Notes: generated from the letters alone by a model not told the origin. DNA of 13,367 nucleotides from Stramonita haemastoma (GCA_030674155.1 CM060334.1:44912145-44925511); one strand, 5' to 3'. Counted from the first letter of the stretch, positions 1 through 7,996 are shown. Made by a program: numbers and translations.

Positions 1-308
1 AACAAACAAACAGTGCACGCACTCATTCACACTCTCACACGTCATACACACACACGCCCTTCTTATCTTCACAAGCGAACAGGTGCTAAAAAAATAAAGG
101 GAGGTAATTTCCATAGTTTCAATAATCATTAAGCCGTTTAAATAAATACTTCACCCTTTGAAAACATTATGCTCAGCCTCTATATGAAATAGTACAACTC
201 TGCTTTAAAGACCTGATGTAAATCACTTGATATTTCAAGCAGACGTGAGCAAGATACGAAAGCGGAAGCAAAGAGAACATAACATACAACAGTCAGTAGT
301 TCACTTAC
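1..308. other. Left flank without recognised gene
   Basis: The first 60 bases are rich in CA dinucleotides. The rest is moderately AT-rich and I recognise no coding region or repeat family. If the candidate exon at 309-369 is real, this stretch is the start of its downstream intron, since the donor lies at 308/307 on the minus strand. Confidence 0.4.
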
Positions 309-369
309 CATGGCTGCGACCAGTCCCACTCGCCCCGACTATGAAAAGCTACTTTCTCGCCGAACTGTC
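309..369 (-). CDS. Candidate 61-bp internal exon of an unidentified gene
   Basis: On the minus strand a pyrimidine-rich tract ending TTTTTCTTTTAG (AG at 371-370) is followed 61 bases later by ATG|GTAAGTGA, a near-perfect 5' splice site (GT at 308-307). Two of the three frames contain stops. The remaining frame is open across 19 codons and reads QFGEKVAFHSRGEWDWSQP, with two extra bases at each end. It would therefore be entered after a phase-1 intron and left by a phase-2 intron. I do not recognise the peptide family. Against it: an open 61-bp frame is not statistically strong, and no second exon is visible nearby. The opposite strand has a competing 51-codon ORF starting at 310 in a good Kozak context (ACCATGG). 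If real, the gene runs leftward out of the window. Confidence 0.3.
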
Positions 370-516
370 CTAAAAGAAAAACACCACAACGAATCACCTA
401 CGATCGTATATTGTTTTCTGACATTCTGTGTCACAATCAGGGCTTCATCTGATCATTTTCTATCCTGATCGTCGAGATCGAAGTTAGTTTACGTCTGCTT
501 TCCTGGTTAACTCAAG

Positions 517-556
517 CTTCCGGTAGCCTTGACACGGAGAAACCACGTGACGTCAC
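517..556. promoter_or_regulatory. Possible ETS, E-box and CRE motif cluster
   Basis: CTTCCGGT at 517-524 reads ACCGGAAG on the minus strand, an ETS/GABP-type core. CACGTG at 544-549 (E-box) overlaps TGACGTCA at 548-555 (full CRE). These motifs are typical of metazoan promoters. No TATA box or transcription start can be seen, and the nearest coding candidate is only tentative, so this is motif evidence alone. Confidence 0.25.
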
Positions 557-653
557 GACGGAAATATGTTCCATATAAGGCAAAACTGACAGTCCTCGGG
601 CGCCCCACCTCGACTTTAGATTTCAATTATTCAGAATTATTAGTACAAACAAC

Positions 654-720
654 AATGATGACGATGACGACGACAACAACAATAACTACTACTACAATCA
701 TTACCACTACTCCTATTCTT
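654..720. repeat. Imperfect trinucleotide tract, left part of an interrupted locus
   Basis: ATG/ACG, then ACA and ACT triplets run to 720. A similar ACT/ACA triplet tract resumes at 1602 (to about 1665). The two halves appear to be one low-complexity locus split by the retroposon at 721-1586. Confidence 0.6.
706..720. repeat. Target-site duplication, left copy
   Basis: ACTACTCCTATTCTT is repeated exactly at 1587-1601. The two copies directly flank an element that has a T-rich (antisense poly-A) left end and a tRNA-like right end, as expected for target-primed retroposition. Confidence 0.75.
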
Positions 721-1586
721 TTTTTTTCTTCTTTTTTTTTGCTGCCTCGTCTTCTGTGACGTTCCCGTACTGCTGTTCCCACGCCGCTCATTTCAATCTC
801 CCCGCCACAGCCATACCCAGATTCGTTGTGTCTCACCCCCGGGGTCGGGAGTCCACAGGGAGCTCATCAATATTAGGCCGCCGCGGGCCCACCAGCCAGA
901 GGGGCCCTGCACTTCTGCTGGGTCACTTTGTGGTGTTCAGTGGTGCCTGTTCTGAGCTAACATATGCAGGACACCACCTACTAAGCCCCCTACTAACGAC
1001 AGTATTAGCTCAGTCGCGGAGCCAGACTGAGTGAGTCACCCACCCAAGGTGGCGACCACCACAACGTCCCTCCAACGACCGCCTCCCCACGAACCCCCAA
1101 CCCCAAAGGCTTTGACACAAATTCACCACAGGCACAGAAGCGTATGGGGAAACCGAATCTGAGGTCACCATGAGACCAGGGCAACGGAGGCCACCGAATC
1201 AGAGGCAATTTTTATTATTGCATGATGATCAATGATGATGAGGATGATGTAATGATGCTGCTGTGGAGGTGCATCCGCTTTGAGACTACTTGACAGGGTT
1301 GTTCTCTACGCTTACTGTCATAATATATCCCGGCGTCAACCAGGCCCGAGAGATACAGACACCTGCAGTGTTGGTCAGGTAATTTGAGCAACACTCTCAA
1401 ATTCGCATCCGTAAAGTGGATGAAGCTCGACTGTGTGGTCCCAGTCTCCCCACTGAGCCCTCAGCACACTCACTCTGGGTAGGAGCCGGCCGGAGCCCGA
1501 AAAAATCCCTATGACTTATGGGATTCGAACCCGCGACCTTCCAGTCCGGAATCCACGGCGCTAACCACTGCGCCATGGCGGCTGGT
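721..1586 (-). mobile_element. Long tRNA-headed retroposon (866 bp) with flanking duplication
   Basis: Read on the minus strand, the element starts at about 1586 with a tRNA-like head. It has a box A (TGGCGCAGTGG) whose D-arm GGCGC/GCGCC can pair, and a perfect box B (GGTTCGAATCC, about 45 bases further on). The body is long and I do not recognise it. The element ends in an A-rich tail, seen as T runs at 721-741. A perfect 15-bp direct repeat (706-720 and 1587-1601) flanks it. A second internal A-rich stretch, following ATC triplets at about 1207-1250, hints that a SINE of about 380 bp is joined to about 480 bp of other sequence. The bases after the T arm do not pair with the 5' end, so this is not a functional tRNA. 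No open reading frame in it looks genuine. Confidence 0.7.
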
Positions 1587-1601
1587 ACTACTCCTATTCT
1601 T
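1587..1601. repeat. Target-site duplication, right copy
   Basis: Exact second copy of the 15-bp sequence at 706-720. The triplet tract interrupted by the insertion resumes after it. Confidence 0.75.
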
Positions 1602-1722
1602 AATAGTTACTGCCACCACTAACTACTGCACTACAACAACTATTAGCCTAGTACTACTACTACTTTTTTTCTCTTTTTTTATATTCTTTTATATCGAGGA
1701 CGATAGAATAAGCACTCGTGCG
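1602..1722. repeat. Resumed triplet tract and T-rich stretch
   Basis: ACT/ACA triplets continue the locus broken at 720. They are followed by T runs at about 1664-1692 and a short unremarkable stretch. Nothing coding is visible. Confidence 0.5.
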
Positions 1723-1844
1723 CTTTTTTTTCCATCCAGTCCCCGTGTGTATGCAGTTGTGTAAATATTGTCATCTGTTCTCACCGGCACACAATGACCT
1801 ACTCTTACGAAAAGCGGAACAGGATTTAACGTGTGCGCAAGATG
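1723..1844 (-). mobile_element. SINE-B fragment (3' portion)
   Basis: The reverse complement matches the 3' half of the full copy at 2154-2520. Shared blocks include the segment around CATCTTGCGCACACGTTAAA, the AAAGCGGAACAGG/CCTGTTCCGCTTT block and the end ACTGGATG before an A run. The tRNA-like head is absent. The fragment lies in inverted orientation to the full copy about 300 bp away, so the pair could fold back. Confidence 0.75.
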
Positions 1845-2010
1845 TTGGTTGTTTTTTTTCTTCTTCTTCTTTCGTCTTCTTTTTTTTTTGTTTTTTTTTG
1901 TTTTTTTTTTGGTTCCTTTGACAGAGCTCCGAGGTTCACCACTGGTGAATTTGTTGCGTATGCGACCCCCCCCCCCCCCCCCCCCCCACACACCACACAC
2001 ACACACACCA
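1845..2010. repeat. T-rich tract, 22-base C run and CA repeat
   Basis: Pyrimidine (TTC/T) runs occupy 1850-1918. After about 45 bases of ordinary sequence, a run of 22 C (1966-1987) passes directly into a CA repeat to about 2008. Reading frames across it encode only poly-Phe, poly-Pro or His-Thr repeats. Confidence 0.85.
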
Positions 2011-2153
2011 TCTCATCATCTGGGAAGAAGTTTTGGGAATTGAAACTACCAATTTCGCAGGAACCGTCGGAAGGTAGGCCTACATCCTTGATCTTTCCGA
2101 TTTTCAACTGTCGTAGGTTCTTTTGATGTGTACAAATACGTCCGTCAGCACAT

Positions 2154-2520
2154 AGGGGACGGGATAGCCTAGTGGTCAGAACATTGCGCTCGCAATTTGA
2201 CGACCCGAGTTCGACTCCCGTTGGAAGGGATTTTTCCCCTGGAGTTAACATCAGTGCTGACTCCACTCTCCCCAAAAGTCCTTCGGATGAGACTGTAAAC
2301 CGAGGCCCGTGTGCGAACGCACGCAGAGCATCTTGCGCACACGTTAAATCCTGTTCCGCTTTTCGTAAGAGTAGGCCATTGTGTGCCGGGTGGGAACAGA
2401 TGACAAATTTGACAAAACTGCATACACACGAGACTGGATGAAAAAAACCCACATTAGCACTTATTCCATTATCCTCGCTATAAAAGACTAAACTAAACTA
2501 AACTAAACTAAACTAAACTG
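2154..2520 (+). mobile_element. SINE-B, full-length tRNA-derived SINE
   Basis: The head has box A TAGCCTAGTGG (2165-2175) and box B GAGTTCGACTCC (2207-2218), with the spacing of a type 2 Pol III promoter. A body of about 240 bp follows, including the block GATGAGACTGTAAACCGAGG. The tail is a perfect AAACT pentanucleotide array, CTAAACTAAACT and onward, ending at about 2520. The same body recurs at 1723-1844 (minus) and 6662-6885 (plus), which establishes a dispersed family. A T5 run lies just downstream of box B. No target-site duplication was evident. Confidence 0.85.
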
Positions 2521-2534
2521 TTTTAGAGTGTCGT

Positions 2535-2672
2535 CTGAAAGACTTGACATCCACACAGATATTCCTGTCAAACTGGGAAGGAGGGGCAAGGCTGGGAATC
2601 GAATCCAGAACCTCAGGTTCACTTGTTAGGCAGGTGAATGTGTAAACCCTTCTGCTGCCCTCCTTCTTGCCA
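2535..2672 (-). mobile_element. Degenerate tRNA-derived SINE, third family
   Basis: On the minus strand GGATTCGATTCCCAGCC is a good tRNA box B and 3' T-arm. It is preceded by a degraded box A region (GGGTTTACACATTCACCTGCC). A body of roughly 90 bp follows, containing TCTTTCAGACGACACTC, and runs into the tail of SINE-B. Only one copy is in the window, so membership of a family rests on the tRNA resemblance. Confidence 0.5.
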
Positions 2673-2799
2673 TTTTAGTCCAGGAACATTTGCCAAAAAA
2701 AAGGGCTCTAGCAAAAAGTACTTGCTTCAATTTTTTTTTCAATTTTTATGTTTTGTGGGTGTACTTGACCATCCCAATTTGTTTTAATAAAAATTTAGT

Positions 2800-2828
2800 G
2801 GGGGGGGGGGGGGGGGGGGGGGGGGGGG
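2800..2828. repeat. 29-base G homopolymer
   Basis: Uninterrupted G from 2800 to 2828. It could form G-quadruplexes and its length is likely to be uncertain in sequencing. Confidence 0.95.
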
Positions 2829-3219
2829 TAAGATTTAATTCGTGTTTGAAAAGAGTAGGTGCAGTGCAGCTGAGCTGAAACGATATTTCTCATTTGCACT
2901 GTTTTGCAAGCTGTTCTGGCTGTCCAGTCAGGAATTTGTACACTAACTGAAGCAGCTTGTATAAATTCCATTCCTTAACTAAAACTTTTATACTCTGACG
3001 ACCCAATTCCTTTTTATTGTCATGTAATTGCACTTTGGGTTTGCAAATTTGAGAAAAGTTTACAGATAACATTACTGTAGGTAGCAAAATTTGAACATTG
3101 TGCAATCATTATGTGTGTAATAATGTTAAACACTCCAAAATGCATTCATATGATGTAAAGAACTTGATGTTTGATATGTGTTGTTATAACTTATTTGCTT
3201 ACCCACCCTCCAAAAATTA
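2829..3219. other. AT-rich stretch, nothing recognised
   Basis: No repeat family, tRNA-like box or convincing coding region. The minus-strand ORF at 2890-3105 has no recognisable domain and its composition follows the surrounding AT-rich DNA. Confidence 0.5.
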
Positions 3220-3299
3220 GTGACCCAAATGTTCAAACCAAGTACAATTTTCAGTCAATACAAAACTACTGGCAACAGGTACCACCTTCATCCTCACCT

Positions 3300-3850
3300 T
3301 TCTAACCACCACTCCCCCTCCCTCCCCCTACCCACCCCTCTCCCTCCCTCTCCACCCCCTCCCTTCCCCCTGTTCACTCCCCTCCTCTCCCCCCCTGTTC
3401 ACTCTCCCCCCTCCCCCTCCCCCTACCCCCACCCTCTCCAACCCCTCTCCCACCCACCCCCTCCATTCCCTCCCCCCCCCCTCCATCCCGTCTCCCCCCT
3501 CCACCCCCCCCCCCCCCTTCTCCCTTACCCCAACACCCTCCTCTCCCACCCCTCCATCCCACCCCTCCCTTTTCCCACCCCTCCCTTCCCCCCTCCCTCC
3601 CTTCCCCCCCTCCCCTCCCCTCCCACCCACCCCCTCCATTCCCTCTCCCCCCTCCATCCCCCCCACCTTCTCCCTTACCCAAAACACCCTCCCCCCCTTC
3701 CCCTCCCCCCTGCCTCCTCTCCCCCCTGTTTACTCCCTCCTACCCCCACCCTCTCTCCCTCCATCCCCTCTCCCACACCTCTCCATCCCCTCTCCCCCCC
3801 TCCCCTTACCCCCCCACCCCCTCCCCCCCACCCCCCCCCTCTTCACCTCC
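3300..3850. repeat. 550-bp homopyrimidine CT/CCCTCC tract
   Basis: Almost pure C and T with scattered A, built from imperfect CCCTCC, CCACCC and CTCCCC words. The minus strand is correspondingly purine-rich with many G3-G6 runs, giving G-quadruplex or triplex potential. A 306-codon plus-strand frame crosses it but encodes only Pro/Ser/His/Leu low complexity and then continues into the ATCT repeat. I treat it as non-coding. Confidence 0.9.
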
Positions 3851-3855
3851 TCCCC

Positions 3856-3893
3856 AACGACTGCATAGCTTATGGAACACCTTTACCTTTTTA
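3856..3893 (+). mobile_element. SINE-A 3'-terminal fragment
   Basis: ACGACTGCATAGCTTATGG followed by AACACCTTTACCTTTTTAC matches the last 40 bases of full SINE-A copies (ACGACCACATAGGTTATGGG and the ACACCTTTACCTT tail). Only the extreme 3' end is present, which fits severe 5' truncation. Confidence 0.7.
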
Positions 3894-3979
3894 CTATCAA
3901 CCAACCATCACCTTTCGAAAGACTGCTTTCTATACATTAACCATCACGGCACCAACAGTACCATCATCAATGTTATCGC

Positions 3980-4138
<159 letters not shown>

Positions 4139-4530
4139 AATTTCCCGCAGTCTGGCGACCGTGGGGGCACCCCTGAAGACTTGACAATCAGTTCCCTTCC
4201 ATTCCTCTCTCTGTTCTGCCTTTCTCAAAATTTTGTTGGATTCTAGGCCTGTCCATTCGCTGATGTTGTCCTCCCATCTCTTCCTTGGTCTGCCTCTTTT
4301 TCTCCCTCCTTGGACAGTGCCTTGCAGTATTGTTTTTGCAAGTCCTTTTGATCTATGACATGCCCATACCATTTAAGTTTCCGCTTCTTTACGATTGATA
4401 GAAGTTTTCGTAGGGCCCAATAGTTTGCTGGATTCTGTTATCCACGTTTTCGTTGCTTATGTGGTCTCTGTAGGAGATGCCAAGGAGTCTCTGGAAGCAT
4501 ACTGGAGTATAAATCCTTACTAGAACCTGA
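4139..4530 (-). pseudogene. 5'-truncated LINE remnant, C-terminus of the reverse transcriptase ORF
   Basis: On the minus strand the frames encode a stretch typical of the C-terminal end of non-LTR retrotransposon polyproteins. First comes RLLGISYRDHISNENV and IGPYENFY (about 4395-4490), then VKKRKLKWYGHV, then SKGLAKTILQGTVQGG and RKRGRPRKRWEDNISEW, ending KAEQREEW. Three frame changes break it: near 4389, near 4355, and after KAEQREEW near 4200. A second copy at 8398-8476 keeps the last segment in frame to a TAA. The remnant is a dead, 5'-truncated insertion. The clade cannot be fixed from this part; Jockey/RTE-like elements of marine invertebrates are candidates. Confidence 0.8.
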
Positions 4531-4593
4531 ACCAAAGTAGGGGCAGTGATAGTGGTAGCTGTAGTAGACGAAGTAGTAGTTGTAGGCCTAGTA

Positions 4594-4632
4594 ATATGGG
4601 ACACCTTCACCTTTTTACCTTCAGCCAACCAT
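4594..4632 (+). mobile_element. SINE-A 3'-terminal fragment, tail-to-tail with the next copy
   Basis: TATGGGACACCTTCACC then TTTTTACCTTCAGCC matches the SINE-A 3' end (compare 10323-10354). It lies in inverted orientation to the copy starting at 4657, only about 25 bases away, so their tails can pair as a small hairpin. Confidence 0.65.
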
Positions 4633-4656
4633 CCCCAACTTTTCCATCTGCTCCTT

Positions 4657-4976
4657 ATAAAAAAGGTCAAGGTAAAGGTGTCCCATTACCTGTGTGGTCC
4701 TTACGAGGCATCACAGACCTCAGCTTCTCTAAGGGGCCAGCATATTTAGGGTGGGCGCCCATCTCCTCTCCCTCGCTGATTTACCTTCCCTGACCCTAAA
4801 AAGAGGGCAGGTACCCATTTACGGCTGGGTGAAGGGGGGGGGGGGGGAGGGGTGGTGTACTGAAGCCAAGGTGCGCAAACGGTCGCCCGTCCAAATGGTA
4901 ACCATACTCGATGCTGCTTAACTTTGAGTTGAGGAAAACGAACGCTCTGATCATTTTGCTATCCCGCCCCCATATG
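4657..4976 (-). mobile_element. SINE-A, full-length tRNA/5S chimeric SINE
   Basis: Read on the minus strand it starts CATATGGGGGCGGGATAGC at about 4976 with a weakened tRNA box A. It then has a 5S rRNA-like segment: AAGTTAAGCAGCATCGAG, then GGACGGGCGACCG (about 4888-4926). After TTGGCTTCAGTACA comes the shared body, including AGCCGTAAATGGGTACCTGC, and the ACACCTTTACCTTGACC tail at 4657-4683. A C tract in the body has expanded to a run of 14 or more (4834-4850 on the plus strand as G). Confidence 0.85.
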
Positions 4977-5084
4977 CTCTTTATAACAGGTTTATATAAT
5001 CAAAACTGTTTACCAGTATGGGCTATTCGAGACAACTGCAGTTTTCCAGTAACAGATTAGTCTGCCAGTCGTTGCTTCCCTTGA
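4977..5084. other. Unremarkable spacer
   Basis: Short AT-rich stretch between two mobile element remnants. Nothing recognised. Confidence 0.4.
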
Positions 5085-5175
5085 TTTCAATTCAATTCAA
5101 TTATTTTATTGCCTCAAAAGACCGAGAAATTCAAGCAGGTTACTAGCCATAGATAAAAACAATAAACATGAAGTA
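5085..5175 (-). mobile_element. Possible retrotransposon 3' end with AATTG tail
   Basis: On the minus strand a segment containing TCTCGGTCTTTTGAGGCAAT is followed by AAAATAATTGAATTGAATTG, a short AATTG pentanucleotide array. Short tandem 3' tails of this kind are typical of CR1/L2-like LINEs and of SINEs using their machinery. Only one copy is visible, so the call rests on the tail alone. Confidence 0.35.
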
Positions 5176-5221
5176 AACATGATATCACGGATATATACCA
5201 CAACACATAATCCGACATCAG

Positions 5222-5465
5222 CACACACCCATCACAATATAAAGAGCATCCACAAATCTGCGTTATCTCAGCCAGTAACTCGCCCTAGTAAAATCACAAA
5301 CACTCGTGTGCACACCTGTATGCCCACACATCCACACACTCACATACGCCATGCACGCACGCACGCACACAATACATTGCGCATGCGCACGCACGCAACG
5401 CACAGCACCCCCCCCCCCCCCCCCCCCCCCACCCACCCACACACACACTGGAAACATTCGCACAA
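5222..5465. repeat. CA/CACG-rich tract with a 23-base C run
   Basis: CACA and GCACG words alternate from about 5300. A C run at 5408-5430 passes into CCCA and CA repeats. ORFs on both strands here encode only His/Thr/Val/Cys low complexity. Confidence 0.8.
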
Positions 5466-5605
5466 ATGCGCATGCATTTTTATGATCTAAATCAAGTTAT
5501 TGTTAAAACATATCGTATCAATTAAATTGATACTGTTCTATAAAGGTATTGAACACAGTGTAAAAGAAAAGTAAAATAGAATTTTAATGGTAAAAGAGTA
5601 GGGCC
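5466..5605. other. AT-rich spacer
   Basis: No recognised element between the CA-rich tract and the inverted SINE-A pair. Confidence 0.4.
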
Positions 5606-5776
5606 TAAAGGTATCCATAACCTATGTGATCGTAGGGGAGACCTCAGCTTCTCCAGGGGCCAGCATATTAAGGGCGGCATCCATCTCTCCCTCGCTGCTT
5701 TACCTTCCCTGACCCTCGAGAGGCCAGGTACCCATTGGAAGCTGGGTGAACTGGGGCACTGTACTGAAGCCAAAGC
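5606..5776 (-). mobile_element. SINE-A, 5'-truncated copy, left arm of inverted pair
   Basis: The reverse complement carries the SINE-A body from TTTGGCTTCAGTACAG through AGCTTCCAATGGGTACCTGG to ATAGGTTATGGATACC. The tRNA and 5S head is missing. A small deletion has removed part of the GCATCAGAGACC segment. It is head-to-head with the copy at 5805-6030. Confidence 0.85.
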
Positions 5777-5804
5777 ACTCCCTAGAGCACTGACTTTCTC
5801 CAGG

Positions 5805-6030
5805 TGAAGCAGCATCAAGCGTGGAAGGGTGACCGTTTATGCGCCTTGGCTTCAGTACAGTCCCCAAGTTCACCCAGCTGTAAATGGGTACCTGCCTTCT
5901 TTAGCGTAAGGGACGGTAAAGCAGCGAGGGAGAGGAGATGGGCGCCGCCCTCGATATGTTGGCTCCTAGAGAAGCTGAGGTCTCTGATGCCTCGCTCCCC
6001 TATGACCACATAGGTTATGGGAACACTTTA
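5805..6030 (+). mobile_element. SINE-A copy lacking the tRNA part, right arm of inverted pair
   Basis: It begins inside the 5S-like segment (GCAGCATCAAGCGTGG, GGGTGACCG) and continues through GCCTTGGCTTCAGTACAG and the full body to ATAGGTTATGGGAACAC and an A run. Together with 5606-5776 it forms an inverted repeat with arms of about 170 bp around a 30-40 bp centre. Confidence 0.85.
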
Positions 6031-6072
6031 AAAAAAAAGATTATATGACATTTGCACAAAGGTTATTGCCAA

Positions 6073-6153
6073 GTGTGTGTGTGTGTGTGCGCGCGCGCGC
6101 GCGCGCGCGCGCGCGCGCGCGCGCGTGTGTGTGTGTGGTGTGTGTGTGTGTGT

Positions 6154-6192
<39 letters not shown>

Positions 6193-6251
6193 ACAGTGTT
6201 TGCTCGTTTGTTTAGTGTGTGTAGGTATGTACGCACGCACGCGCGCGCGCG

Positions 6252-6329
<78 letters not shown>
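6073..6329. repeat. TG / CG / TG alternating purine-pyrimidine tract
   Basis: A TG repeat starts at 6073 and becomes a pure CG repeat at 6089-6125. It returns to TG until 6191. After about 45 bases there is a short CG stretch (about 6233-6252), then a TG repeat of about 37 units to 6328. These are classic Z-DNA-prone sequences. All frames across it are Val-Cys or Ala-Arg repeats and are not coding. Confidence 0.95.
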
Positions 6330-6330
<1 letters not shown>

Positions 6331-6477
6331 TGGTCAAGAGTAAGGCATCGATCAGTAGCCTACAGGAGGGGATGAAGCAGCCACCTGCCGTGTTGAGTGG
6401 GGTAATTAACATCATTATGACGCGTGGCCTAGTCCAAAAACCCATCAGCCCTTCTTCATACTCATGCTCACGCATGT
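6330..6477. other. Unique spacer between TG and CA tracts
   Basis: About 150 bases with no recognised element, separating a long TG tract on the left from a CA tract on the right. The flanking tracts are complementary to each other. Confidence 0.4.
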
Positions 6478-6511
6478 GAACACACACACACACACACAAC
6501 ACACACACACA

Positions 6512-6552
<41 letters not shown>

Positions 6553-6660
6553 ACAAACACAAACACACCGCCACGCACGCACGCACGCAGCACGACCAAC
6601 CCACCCCCACACACGCACACACACAATACACACACGCACGTAGGCGCGCGCGCAGGCACG
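6478..6660. repeat. CA tract with CACG and CG stretches
   Basis: CA repeats with small interruptions run from 6480 to about 6570. GCACG and CACA words and a short CG stretch continue to 6660, where the SINE-B body begins. Confidence 0.9.
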
Positions 6661-6661
6661 C

Positions 6662-6885
6662 ACGATGAGACTATAAACTGAGGTCCCGTGTACGAACGCA
6701 CGCAGAACATCTTGCGCACACGTTAAAACCCGTTCCGCGTTTCGGAAGAGTAGGCCTTTGTGTGTCAATAGAACCCGATGACAAAATTTTAAAAAGTGCA
6801 TACACACGGGGACTGGATGTAATAGAGCACATGAGTGTTTATGCCATTATCCTCGAAATACAAGAATAAAATAAATGAATAAAAT
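6662..6885 (+). mobile_element. SINE-B, 5'-truncated copy
   Basis: It starts at the body block GATGAGACTATAAACTGAGG and then carries CATCTTGCGCACACGTTAAA, CCGTTCCGCGTTTCGG, GACTGGATG and CCATTATCCTCG in the same order as 2154-2520. Its tail is AATAAAATAAATGAATAAAA rather than AAACT units. The tRNA-like head is missing. Confidence 0.85.
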
Positions 6886-6931
6886 CGCTCCCCTATGACC
6901 ACATAGGTTATGGGACACCTTTACCTTTTTA
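6886..6931 (+). mobile_element. SINE-A 3'-terminal fragment
   Basis: TCGCTCCCCTATGACCACAT, AGGTTATGGG and ACACCTTTACC match the end of SINE-A. It follows the SINE-B tail without a gap, so one element inserted into or directly beside the tail of the other. Confidence 0.8.
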
Positions 6932-7302
6932 TGTTGGAATGCTTCTTGCATATACCGTATAGTCAGTCATAGCCTAGCTGATGATCGTAACTATACTTAC
7001 ATATGCAAATGATGAAAACTTAATTACCTATTCCTACCTCATTACCGCCATCCGCCATTTTCAGTGATCTTTTACTGATGCAGGTATATGATTAAAAAAA
7101 AAGTTACTGGGGACATTTAAAAAAAAAAATGATTATGATGTATTTCAAAGACATCCTTTAGCGCGCTGATCAGATTTTTGTCTTGTTTTGCTTTGTACAT
7201 ATCAGCATATGGCTTCTAATTGTTCATTTGTGAAATTTTATCAGAAATGTGTATTTATTTTTCAAATAATTATGTTTTTTTTCTAAGTACTTAAGACTTC
7301 CT
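6932..7302. other. AT-rich stretch, nothing recognised
   Basis: Contains A and T runs but no tRNA-like boxes, splice-flanked open frames or shared repeat blocks that I could identify. Confidence 0.4.
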
Positions 7303-7428
7303 TGGTAAAAAGGTAAAAGTAAAGGTGTCCCATAACCTATGTGGTCGTAGGGGAGCGAGGCATCAGAGACCTCAGCTTCTATAGGGAGCCAGTATATTGA
7401 GGGCGGCACCCATCTCCTCTCCCTTGCT
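7303..7428 (-). mobile_element. SINE-A 3' fragment
   Basis: The reverse complement has ATGGGTGCCGCCCTCAATAT, then AGCTGAGGTCTCTGATGCC, TCGCTCCCCTACGACCACAT and GGGACACCTTTACTTTTACC. The 5' half of the element is absent. Confidence 0.85.
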
Positions 7429-7824
7429 TGAGAGTTGCATTGTCTTAACTTACATTATCCAGGGGTCAGTAAGTGAATTTTCATTTATTTTTCACCTTTA
7501 AAAAAAATGTGTGCTCCACCCCCACACCAGGAATCAAGCACCCCCCCCCCCCCCCTCTCTTTTTTGTTTTTGTTTTTGTTTTGTTGTTGTTGTCTAATAT
7601 CACAATTTGTGAAGAGATGTTAAAAACAACAACAACAACAAACGGACACAGTATCTATATATATGCGCTCCCCCCCCCCCCTCTCTAACCCTTACACACA
7701 TATGCATAATACAACTAACATCACCCTAAAAACAAAATGTACACCACGACTTACAGCGGCTTCGTAAGCACACGAAATGACGTACTAGCCTGCGTATGTA
7801 TGACTGTGTGAGGTAATGTGACGT

Positions 7825-7829
<5 letters not shown>
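7429..7829. repeat. Short low-complexity tracts in AT-rich DNA
   Basis: C runs at about 7541-7555 and 7671-7681, TTTTG/TTG repeats at 7560-7592 and an AAC repeat at 7624-7640. Nothing coding was found. Confidence 0.6.
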
Positions 7830-7898
<69 letters not shown>

Positions 7899-7962
7899 AC
7901 TGCTGTTTAAAAAAAAAAGAATCTACATGTACACAAACATAAACACACACGCACACACACAC

Positions 7963-7996
<34 letters not shown>

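Noticed and set aside
310..465. 51-codon plus-strand ORF with good Kozak context starting MAATSPTRPDYEK
   Set aside because: Short, with no recognised domain, and the same bases are better explained by a splice donor on the other strand. It is noted as the main alternative to the candidate exon.
1520..1586. Functional tRNA gene on the minus strand
   Set aside because: Box A and box B are good, but the 5' end and the bases after the T arm do not form an acceptor stem. The sequence continues into a long body with a target-site duplication, so it is a SINE head.
6052..6375. Val-Cys and Ala-Arg repeat ORFs
   Set aside because: Translations of TG and CG microsatellites. The same applies to ORFs at 6212-6631, 7726-8085 and 12531-12821.
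6470..6625. CRISPR-like array of short repeats
   Set aside because: It is a CA/CACG microsatellite without unique spacers, in a clearly eukaryotic context.
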